This document shows, one piece after another, positions 24,901 through 34,903 of a stretch of 64,000 nucleotides of DNA. The translations under genes were made by a program, and so were the position numbers. This DNA comes from Formicarius rufipectus (taxonomy: Eukaryota > Chordata > Aves > Passeriformes > Formicariidae). Under the pieces are notes generated by a model. That model was not told where the DNA came from, searched no databases, and saw only the letters and a program-made list of their open reading frames with translations. Each line of letters begins with the position of its first letter. Positions within the stretch are counted from its first letter, which is position 1. The stretch spans positions 108,328-172,327 of the forward strand of contig VXAU01002073.1 in the NCBI GenBank assembly GCA_013399695.1, given 5' to 3'.

Positions 24901-27769
24901 ACATTCAGAAATGCCCAACAGAGTTTTGCCTCTGATGTCAGTAGAAACAGGAGCAGTCCCATGATTCACTGCACTGGAGTTCTCCAGAATGTAAAGTTAC
25001 TCTGCATTGGGACAAATAGTTCATTTTTTAATTTTAATTACTGCATGCAAGCTGCACCTTGATAAACATTAATTCTGCAACAAATAACAATAGACCTTAA
25101 CAGCAATAAACAGCAATCAACCATAAATGTGACTACTTTAGGTGCAGTCTGCCAGGAATGCACAAGGAATGACTTAAAATCCATATATAGTCCAAGATTC
25201 TGTAATTAAAGAAATTCTGTTGTCATTGTTTTAAATTATTTGCTATAACCTTCTACTTATGTTATGCAGATGCTATCAAGGAAAATGAGAAATTTGAACC
25301 ATAAAATCTCATTTTCATTATGAAAAATTACAGTAATTACTTTTTTAATATGTATTATTTTCTGCATCCAATCTATAGCATTTTCCATTATTTAGTCCAT
25401 TTGTTGCTGGTTTTATAATTATACATGAAAAAGCCCTTTCGATTTTAAAAAACAAGAAAACAAAAGTAAAATGTTGTCAGCAATGTTATTTAAGGTAATA
25501 GAGAGTTCTTACAGAAATAAAGTTATATTAGATCTCAGAAAAGGATAATACTTCTCTTTTTAAAAAGAGTATTGTCATCTTAGGATCTACTAGTCCTGAA
25601 TCCACCAAGTAAATCTAAGAGTCCTCTGCAAATACTCTAAGTGGTTTTTCTTCTGCACAAGCACAACTCACGGATCTTAAAAAATAAAAATATCCTCCAT
25701 ATTTCTCCTAGATCAGCAACACAAGAACCTGCTTCTTTCCTTTTGTAATGATTTCAGTGCTTATAGAGGCCATGTAAAAGCTTCTGCATGTTCCCTGTGA
25801 CTGAATGTGTCAGACAAGACCTTCAGGAAAAGCCGTAGCAGACTGCATTTTTGCCAGAGACATGTAAGATAAGAATTTATTGTTGGTCCAGTTAATGTTT
25901 TAACCACCCAATCAAATTATTTAATTAATAAAGAAAAATCTCTTTAACTATAACATTCATGAGCTATTCTTTCCAAATATTACACATGCTCTGGATCCTG
26001 AGGTGAGCTGTTTCATTCTTTCCTCAAGAACTGTGAAAGGTTAAAAGTAGTTATCAATGACCTGAGGTCTGAACCTGAGGACATATTTGATCATGGTGAT
26101 AATGATGGAGTCCTTTTCCCCTCAGTCTTGGTAACCACTTGGGTTATTTTCACATGTGTGCTTATCACGGCTTTCTGCCTCCTCCTTGGATCCTAGCTGC
26201 AGCTTGCACAACACAGCCCCTCAGTCCCAAATAGCCATTGTTGGATGCACAGTGACAAATCTAGGTTTGTCAGGCCTTCTAAACTCTGTAGGATTCATAG
26301 AACTGACACTAAACCAGGTGAGGTTATGGTCAGTTTACCACTAGGCTATTGTTAAAACTCACCAAAATCAACTGTGGCTAAGGTAAACCTATAGAAGTTC
26401 TGAGATCCTGCACTACTACATCAATACAAAGTCTATGGCCTTATTTTAGTAATGGCAGAACTATATTAGTCAGGCTACAGCCGTGAATGTCCTCCTGCCC
26501 AGCACTGCCCAGTGGAAAACAATCTATTTATATGCCACCTGGGGACATTTCAGAAAATACATGAAGGCTGATGTTGCTTGAAGAAGAGTAGTTTCCTTCC
26601 CCTATGTACAATACAAAATTAAATTAATTTAGCAATCCTAAAATTTACCTTGTAGAGGATATTGCATACATCACAGTTCAAGACTTCATTACCTAAAAAT
26701 GTCAGGAAAAGTCATGAATTCTCTCATGCCCAAAAGATAAAAATGAAACTGGTGACATTATGAGACCCTCCCTTGTGAAATTTAGACAATTAAGGGACGT
26801 AACTTTGCACTGTCCTCAGACCAGTTGACATCATATGGATGAGGAAAGGACAAAATCAGAAGAAAAATGTGTTTCTCTATATTAATGCTAATCTAAAAAG
26901 TGACCTTCACCAGAACAAAACAAATACAAACAGGGCAGATAACAGATGGTTTATTCTTCCCTTGACAAAATAGTCAATAAATTTCTAAAGTGTCAAAATT
27001 TTTAGAGGTATAGAGGTCAGTATCATTATAGATCCAAATAGTTAATGTGGATTATTACAGTGAGTATTCATTATTCTCAAAAAGTGATTGTTATAAACAT
27101 TTTTCCATTAATGTGAAGCTTGTATTTATTCTCCTAATGTTGCATGGAAAAATACATTAGAGGATAAAAAAACAATTTTTTTTTTTTTAAATGCATAAAG
27201 GATTTATATAATGCTTTCCATAACTTAGGTAACACTCTCCCAAAATCATGTTCCCTTTTGTTTCTATTGCTACGTACAATGATGAGCATTTATAGTCTTC
27301 ATTTCTGAAATAGTCTAGCCAGTGGGATAAAATCCCGTTAAGTTTAACTTTTAACAGGGTTAGTCCTCCTGTCTCTCAATTCTTACATATGGTTAGTTTA
27401 ATATATCTGTTTAATACATCTGAGGACAAGGTTTGAATTAGCAGATATATTTAAAGACTTCTAAAAATTATGAACAATTCATTCACACAAAAAAATAATG
27501 CTAATTGACAATTAATTTCCAATATTCTAGAAAGTTAAACAGTGTATACAGTTTATTTCCTTCCTGTTTGATTGATCAGAGGAGGGATCACTGTTGTCTG
27601 ACTGCATTTCTGCTGTTACTGTCTCTTGTGTTGATCAAAGAGAGGTAACGAGGCTAATTTCCTCTTCATGATCACTAAATTTTCCAATGAAATTCTGAAA
27701 TCTCAAGGCACAAAAAAATTTCTTCACAAAATAAAAAGTATATTCTCACTTAAATATGTTTTTACAGCA
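21905..27769. other. Long AT-rich non-coding sequence
   Basis: Almost 6 kb without a recognisable gene, RNA or mobile element. Simple runs include T tracts near 23374-23389 and 27177-27189. Several stretches (around 24040-24300 and 25960-26330) have mixed composition and could be conserved non-coding DNA or very old repeats, but one sequence cannot show this. Short reading frames here (62-89 codons) overlap each other on opposite strands and have no domain character. Confidence 0.55.
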
Positions 27770-28017
27770 CCTTTTATATGCCTTACCCCATACTTCCCAG
27801 GAAGTGTCTGGGTATCGCTTGCTAAAGGGATGTGGAGAATAAACCTTTTTCTCTTTGCTTTTATGTGAGCAAACTTGCCCTTTTGCTTTAGAAAACTGCC
27901 TTATCTCAAGCTGCAAGTCATTTTCCAACTTATTTTCCCTCACCTCTCTGGCTGGGAAGGGTAGTTGTAGGACAGCTTGATGGGCAGCTGGCATCCAGCC
28001 AAGGTCAAACCACCACA
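27770..28017 (+). mobile_element. Avian ERV LTR, 3' half
   Basis: The segment reads as the R/U5 part of an avian LTR. An AATAAA at 27838-27843 is preceded by 'gaagtgtctgggtatcgctt' and followed by 'tttctctttgctttta'. The U5 ends with 'gcatccagccaaggtcaaac' and the terminus tcaaaccaccaca (28005-28017). The terminus is the exact reverse complement of the start of the LTR at 8614. The 5' border could not be placed; the U3 may continue upstream to about 27560. No primer-binding site follows (next bases gatgagtata), so this is a solo or truncated LTR. Confidence 0.75.
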
Positions 28018-28719
28018 GATGAGTATATTTCTTAATTAGAAATATGTAGCTCTTCAGCTTGCATCATTAGAATGGAATTTACACAGGGAATTAAACAAGG
28101 ATTCTTTCAAAGAATGGCAATCCTGAAATTGTCATTATCACTCAGCAGTAAAAAATACAGATTCATCAGGGATCACATCATTATCATGTCTTTATGAAGA
28201 TTAAAATAAATTTGCATATATACATCAAGAAAGCAACTTTGGAAATATATTTTTCCTTAGATTACCTTTCAAAATTCAGACTTAAAGCAGTTAGGTCTTC
28301 AGCTTCAAAATGTTATAGGACATGGGATAAAAATAACCCCAAGTCTCGAGGAAGCACCTATTTCCACAGAACAGCAGGATTACTCATTCTCAGAAACACT
28401 ACCATAGAAGACAAGGTTATGTGCACTGAGCAGCTCCCTGAAAAGTCTGAATCATTACCATTAAAATAAATACCCAAATAAATTTCCTCTTGGCTCCACA
28501 CATAAGTTCTGTTCAAGTTTTGAGATTTCAATATAATAGGTTGTCCATTCATTGTAGCTTTATCTCCTATCTCTACAAAATGTTTTGAAACAGAGATAAC
28601 AGACTGAACTAGAGCAAACTACAATCAAACCAGCATACAGTATTGTTGCAGAATGCATAAAATTGGATATTCTGTGAATATTCTGTGAACAATTCATTGT
28701 GCAGTTCCCAGGANAGCAT
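28018..28719. other. AT-rich non-coding sequence
   Basis: No gene was found. A single ambiguous base (n) is present at 28714, and an 11-base direct duplication of the type atattctgtga lies near 28667-28690. Confidence 0.5.
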
Positions 28720-28870
28720 AGATTATAAATACAGTGTGTGATATGTTAATAAAGCTTTTTCCTTTCGGCTGGACTCACTGCATGGAGTGGGTGTGTGAGT
28801 GTGTGAGCCTTAAGGGGCCCGTGCTGCCCTGAATTGGCTCTGGGTGAGCTCTCGTGTGAGCTCTTGTATT
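28720..28870 (+). other. Possible R/U5 fragment of another LTR
   Basis: A TATA-like site (ttataaatac) is followed within 30 bases by an AATAAA (in gttaataaagc) and then a GC-richer segment with GT-repeats and 'cttaaggggcccgtgctgcc'. The order fits an old LTR remnant lying about 170 bases upstream of the LTR at 29042. No TG or CA border is identifiable and no family was recognised. Confidence 0.3.
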
Positions 28871-29041
28871 TCTATATAGAGATATATATATTTTTTATTT
28901 TATTTTACTTTACAGTATATATTACAGTCTTAGTCTTACAACCTAAGAAGGTAGGAAGAGATGGTGATTATAAACAGTTTTTATGGAAAGAAATTAACAA
29001 TAAATTGTATTTTCTTTAGTATTCCAGGCAACTCTAGTTGG

Positions 29042-29462
29042 TGTGGGATATGAAAATAGCTTGGCTTCACAAAAGCTGACTGGAAAGTCAAAGAGGCCTT
29101 GAGAAAGTACTGGGAGTATCCCAGAACTGATTAAACTCAACCAAGTCTGCTGACATCTACTGCCTCAGTATCTCCAGGCCACCTACAGCTGACAAGATTT
29201 GTGGGCTTCTGTGTACTCCCCCTAAGCCAGATGGACTCTCATGTATAAAGTGCCTTTGTTTCTTCTGACCTCGCATTCCTAACTGCCCTCAATAGCAACC
29301 TTAATGTAATTTTCTGTAATATCTCCTCCCATATTTAGCATAAAACCAGCCCCTGAAAAACAAATGAATACTTACTTCCTGAACCTATTTATTGTATCTT
29401 GTAACTTCAATAAACGTTCCTGTTTGCCCCCCCACAAACGAGGACCATGCCCGACCACTACA
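29042..29462 (+). mobile_element. Complete LTR (5' LTR of a truncated provirus)
   Basis: The 421-bp unit begins TGTGGGATATG and ends CCACTACA. It has U3 with a TATAAA at 29244-29249, an AATAAA at 29409-29414, and a short C-rich U5. Two bases after its CA end lies an 18-base primer-binding site, so this is the 5' LTR of an endogenous retrovirus and not a solo LTR. The left border could be 29042 or 29044, since both begin with TG. The remainder of the provirus and the 3' LTR are absent from the following sequence, so there is no target-site duplication to compare. Confidence 0.83.
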
Positions 29463-29464
29463 AA

Positions 29465-29482
29465 TGGTGCCCGACCAGGGGA
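29465..29482 (+). other. Retroviral primer-binding site (tRNA-primed)
   Basis: The sequence TGGTGCCCGACCAGGGGA follows the LTR after two bases. It has the obligatory TGG complementary to a tRNA CCA end, and it can anneal to the 3' 18 bases of a host tRNA to prime minus-strand DNA. It is closest in pattern to lysine-tRNA sites (which begin TGGCGCCCGAACAGGG) but differs at several positions, so the primer tRNA is not certain. Confidence 0.8.
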
Positions 29483-29545
29483 CGGTGAACCCTGGCTTCT
29501 AATGTTTAGAAGCTAGCTAGCCAGAGCCATCGAGCTTAAGCATGG
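29483..29545 (+). mobile_element. Remnant of the proviral leader
   Basis: About 60 bases after the primer-binding site still look like an ERV leader (gacggtgaaccctggc and onward) before merging with AT-rich sequence. No gag, pol or env reading frame is present; the internal region was lost by deletion or never assembled here. Confidence 0.5.
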
Positions 29546-29620
29546 AAAGCTTGGTTAGTATGAAGGACACCTCAGTAATTTTATTAGGACATGGAAGTAG
29601 AAGATGATTAAAAATAGGGT

Positions 29621-29679
29621 GGTAAAAAAGGTGGTGTAAAACCTCACAATTTGCAATGAATGTATTGCACCACCTTACC
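29621..29679. repeat. Inverted repeat (12-bp stem)
   Basis: AAGGTGGTGTAA at 29628-29639 pairs with TTGCACCACCTT at 29665-29676 with one G-T wobble, around a 25-base loop. A further ggta (29621-29624) pairs with tacc (29676-29679) across a bulge of A residues. It sits about 80 bases beyond the proviral leader remnant. Confidence 0.7.
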
Positions 29680-30522
29680 TTCTCACTTCTCGGATAAGCC
29701 ATAAAAGCTCTAGATACATCTTAGAAGTTTATAAGGAAATAAACTTGGCATTTTTTTCAAAACATTCAGAACCAACCATACCTGTGTCACCCAGTTTCCA
29801 CTGACTGATTTCCCAACCCTCCTGTTCTGTGTGGAGCTATTGATGGGGGCAGTGGAGAGTAGGACACTTTATATTATGAATATGCTATCAGCCAGGGTAA
29901 AAGGATAAACCCAAATGGCAAATTAAGTTAGAACTTATATAGCAGAAGACTACTTCTCTGGTTTTCCTAGACAAAAGCCAAAAAAAACAAACAAGACAGA
30001 TCACAATAAAAGTAATTATAACACTGAAAGTGTGGGGAAGGAGATGGAAAACTAATATCTGATCTTTACAGTGTTTGTCTTACAGTGTGAACTGAAAAGG
30101 AAGAAATACAAAATAGGAAAAAAATTATCCTGAGAACTGATATTCCTACTAAGACAAACTAATGTTAAAGAAGTGACTGACATGGGAAATGAATCATAAT
30201 GAAAAAGTCTGCAAATCAAGAACTTGTTGTCTGGTAAATGGACAGAGATTCTAAGTCTGAAAATTTTTGTCATTTCAAAGATATGCAAGGGAATGTAGGG
30301 AACAGATTTTGAAAACTGTTGTTAATAATTCTGGCTTGTCATAGGTGAGGTAAAAAACTGATCAAGTTTCCAGCATCTGTGCTATTTACTGTTTCTCTAT
30401 TCATAGTTCATACATAGGAACAGAACTCAAGGGCACCACCCTGTACCTTTTAGTATATGTGAGATTCAGTACTGAAATTCTAATGCATATAAGACAATCC
30501 TGATTAAATGGTCCTACACGCC
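29680..30522. other. Unique non-coding sequence
   Basis: No gene or repeat was recognised. Confidence 0.5.
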
Positions 30523-30576
30523 GAAAAAAATAAAAAAATTAAAAAATAAACAAAAATAAAATAAAATAAAAAACCC
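30523..30576. repeat. A-rich AAAAT/AAAT simple repeat
   Basis: Blocks of AAAAT and AAAT with one C, ending in aaaacccc. It is compatible with the decayed tail of a retrocopy, but nothing upstream is recognisable. Confidence 0.9.
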
Positions 30577-33500
30577 CTTCTTACAAAGGATGAATGTGGA
30601 AGCAACTGAGAAGCTAGTTGTTTTTTATCTACTAACATGATAGATTAGATTTTTTAAGCAATGTGATCTCATCTTATTCACTCATGTACCTCTACATGCT
30701 AAAATGAGATGCCAGGTGCACATCAGATGCCTAAAGACCTACCCATGCAGTTTTATATGGAAAACAATTATTTGGCAGTTTAAGCAATTTATATTTGTAG
30801 CATTAATACACTGAGATTGCCTATATCTGGAGCAGACTCACCCCTCTCCCCAGCTGAGCAAAATGAGGACATAAAAAATATTAAAAAATTAAACCTGTCT
30901 AGCTAACTTGACAACAGCTGATGAAATGAACAATTTGGTTAAGTGTAATGCAATTAGCTTTCAGTAACATGCTTGACTTGATACAATATTAAATATTAGT
31001 GAGAAGTCAGAAAACCAGAAAATCAGCATGCTACAGATTACACATGTTAAGCTCTGAATAACCAGCAAGTCACAAAGTATAATTAATTCTAGAGCAAAGA
31101 CTCCTCAGGGAGCAGGTATGGATCTTAGAGATCCCACAGGCATCAGCTCCTGTTTCTGCTCTGTGTGTAAGGTGGTTAGCCAACAAAAAACCCAATTAAA
31201 TCCTTATTGACTAAGTTTGTAAATGACAACAAAATACAGAAGAGAATATGTAACAAATAAATAACAGTCTTTATTTTTTAGTGAGGTAGCTAAAACTAAA
31301 CCTTGCATAACATTATGGCAAAGTTTAACATTAATGTAGCAAGTACTTAGAGAATAGAAAATGCTGGCAGGTAGTGGCTGTGAAGAATTAAATCTCATGA
31401 TACAGAAAAATCTTACTACCTTTGTATCTGCTTTGAAAGTTACCAAATTGTTGCATCCAGCTTCAGTGTTCAAAACTGAAAAATAACTGGACAATGATCA
31501 ATGGACTAGAAATGTGAGGTGGAACACTTCCATTCATTTGTTCTGTTGAAAAAAAGAAAAAAATTATGGTCCCTTATTTACAGTTTATATATCAACATGT
31601 GCAGGTATATACATAAATATTAGTGCATACTGAATTTATAACACATTGAATTTAGTAGCGATGACAGATCAACTTTTTTTACAGTGGTAAGAAACAGTCA
31701 CGTTGACAAAAGCTGGTTATCTTGTTCCAATGAATTCATTAGGTATACACATTGATTTCAGTATCTTCTGCTTTTTGTTTTAGGGGGTTTTTTTCCTTCT
31801 TTTTTATTTTTAATATAGCATCAAAACAACCTCTTTCTGCTCTCTTACTTTGTTTATTTGTGTTTACCAACCTAAAGGATCCAAACTAAAATAAATATCT
31901 ATGAAAAGATAGTATTCTGCAGGCCTCCTGGAGTCTGCCACACTGATGTGATCCACAAATATATAAATAAATAAATATATTTTGCATTTTCATCTTTATT
32001 ACTAAAATTAATTAACTTTCTAATTTTAAAGATGAAGTTAATTATTAACAGCATGGAAAAATATTATAGATGAAATCAATTCCCCTTTGCTGAGAGTTTT
32101 AAAATAAAAGCTAAATATTTTTTAAAAAGATATCTTCCAGTTAAGACTCATGTCCCAGTCTCAAAAAGAGGTATTAATTCAGAAGATCTTTATGCCTTTC
32201 AAAAGAGAGAGTAGGTCATGTTTCTTCCTCCTTTAACTTAAAAAGGAATTTTTTTAAAAGTAGAAGAAAAATGCTCCAGAGTTAGGCTGATACAGAACTT
32301 TTCCTTCACTTTTATTTAAACTTTTTTTTTCATGGTACCATCGAAGGAGAAAGGTCATGTAATATCAATTAGAAATATAATGACATGTCAGCCCAGTAAG
32401 GCAGCAAGAAAGGAGAAGAAAGGCAAGCAGGAAGTGCCTTTTCTTGCCCTATAAAATATGGATATTGTTTCTAGAGTCCCCTTTGCAAAGCTGATTTTGG
32501 AGTAAAATTTTGTTGTCACTTTTTCCAGTGCAATATAACTGAAAAGCCAACCAGATCAATTCCATCTTTTCCTGCCACTTATGCTTCCACAATCAGTCAT
32601 AGAATGAATGAGCCCTTGCAGAAAGTATCCTTCTGAAATTCCCTTGCCTCTCCTACCAAACTGTTTAAAGACATTTCTCTGTCATGCTGTTGTCTTTTGC
32701 ACAACCCCTATGCAAAAACATATAAATACCATAGGATCAAGAAAACACTTTAAACTATCTATACTCTTTATACTTCTCCTATCCTCATTTTTAATTACAG
32801 TACAATTATTTTATGAATAATTTCCAAGAATTTCATTTAACTATAAGATACCAGTATGAAAAGTTTTGGCTAAATCACTGAGGTTTAACTTCATCAGAAG
32901 AAACTCGAAAACAAGGCTTCCAATGGAAACTGCTGGACAACACAATGAACTTTATTTCAATTCCACTATAATAAAAACTACAATCAAAACATCTTTGAAA
33001 CATTGAAATAAAATATTGTAAATTAAAAAGCAAAGCAAAACAAACCAAAACAAATTCTTCAATGTTTTTAAAAAATCATTTGTCATTGTTATAATTTATA
33101 TTCTAAGCCTGGATATATAATCCAGAAACTCAGGATTTGTAATTTCTTTCCTGCTTTTGTTTTTGAAAGAATTCCTTCTTTATTTTTTTCCTACCAGCTG
33201 GCCTAATTAGTGCTAAAAATCCATAATAAGGACAATTATGACTAAAATCTGAATTACCCTTTCCTTTGTTAGTTATTAGCAGCACAAAACTCATTACTTA
33301 TTACTGTTGTGAAAACCATAACAAACATGAAACTTTTAATTAGGTTTCAATAATATTTAACTTTTTTTTTTTTTTTTTTTACAATTTTCTCAAGGCAAAG
33401 TGACTAAAACAGCAGTCACCTACGTGTAGTTAATGGTTTTATTATTGACAACCATACTGAAATAAAATCCTACATCGCATCCAAAGAACTTCTATCACTC

Positions 33501-34814
33501 ATGTCCTGCCAGCTGGACAGAGGCAATCCCAGGAAAAAATGAGAAAAATGGTTTGAAAGAGAAGTAAAAAGATGATGTCACACAGGAATAGCAGTAACAA
33601 ACTTAGATGCCAGGTCCTTGGCTCTTCCATTTTTAAGAATTCATTATAACAGACTGCAAAAATGGTAAATCCAACTTAGTTCTTTCAAAGGTTGCCTGGT
33701 TTAGATCAACCCTTCAGAAACCACTTCTGAAAGAACTGCATTTACTGTTCATTCTAATCAGAATTTTTGCTAACCTGTTACTTATTAATCATCATGTCAC
33801 ACTTTATTTTACTTATGCAACTTCTGACATCAATTTCATTTAGCAACATGTTGGATAGGAGGTGACTTAAAACTGATGGACTACCTGGTCCTCTTCCCAC
33901 CTTTTGCAGATCATGGACTCCTTTCTACTACATCGATTCCTAAGGTCTATAAGGTATTCCTGGTTTCTCCATCTCTATTATTAAGTAGTAATCTCTTACA
34001 AGATAAAATGACTTAAGAATCCAAAAGAAATGTTCTACCCTTGCTGCTACCTCCCAGGACTCATAAAACTTCACACATGTCCGTGCCTCTTTGTTCTCCT
34101 GCAGTCTCTCTGCTTGACTCAAAGAGAATGGACATGTCAATACTGCCTTTAAAAAAATTTTGTATTATTTCTCTAAATTTTCCTGATTCTATGCGTAAAC
34201 TGAATGGAACATACTTTAGCCTTAAATATCCAGGGAACAACATTATCTTAATTTCTGGCAACAGTTGCTTAACTTTTGTATTATATTTGAAGGGGTAACT
34301 GATTGTTACTGTATAGCCTAGCCTAAGGCTGGTAGTTAAAAACTGGGTATTCATTGAATGCAGAGAGTAAATTACAATGATAGTTTAGAGCAGACAACAA
34401 GGACTGTGTTGATTTGTAGCTGAAAAGTTTGGATTTCTGCCTTGGGGCTGAAAACAGTTTTAAAAGTCCTATGTTATTGCAGAAATTGATTGTTATCTGG
34501 AGTGCATACATTTATAGGACATTATTTTGTGATTGTCTCCAGCTGATATAGTGGTTTGGAAATAAAGGCATATGGTTTTAGTAACTTTAACAGCAAATGC
34601 AAATTAGAACAGAAAAAGGCAGAATAATGACATATTTGAAAACCATCCTTGCAGAGTAAGGCAATGATTCTTCTGTCACATCAAAGTGACAGAATTTTGG
34701 AAAATATCTCTCAGTTTTGAAGATTGGGAAATGTATTTTGTGAATAAAATTGATTTTAGTTTTTAAGAGAGCCTTCCCTAATTATAATGAAGGTTGTATT
34801 TCCTTACAATGTGA
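30577..34814. other. Long AT-rich non-coding sequence
   Basis: No gene, RNA or mobile element was recognised. Simple tracts include T runs near 33362-33380 and A/T runs near 31540-31560. Reading frames near 34040-34510 overlap on both strands and are not convincing. Confidence 0.55.
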
Positions 34815-34903
34815 TTTTTTTGTTTTTGTTTTTTTGTTTGTTTGTTTGTTTTGGTTTTTTGTTGTTGTTGTTTTTGTTTGTTTGGTTGGTTTGTTTTGTT
34901 TTG
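34815..34903. repeat. G/T-only low-complexity tract
   Basis: The plus strand is only G and T for about 89 bases, with TTTG, TTG and TTGG arrays. It is of the same type as 6518-6783. A 62-codon frame through it is a product of composition. Confidence 0.95.
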
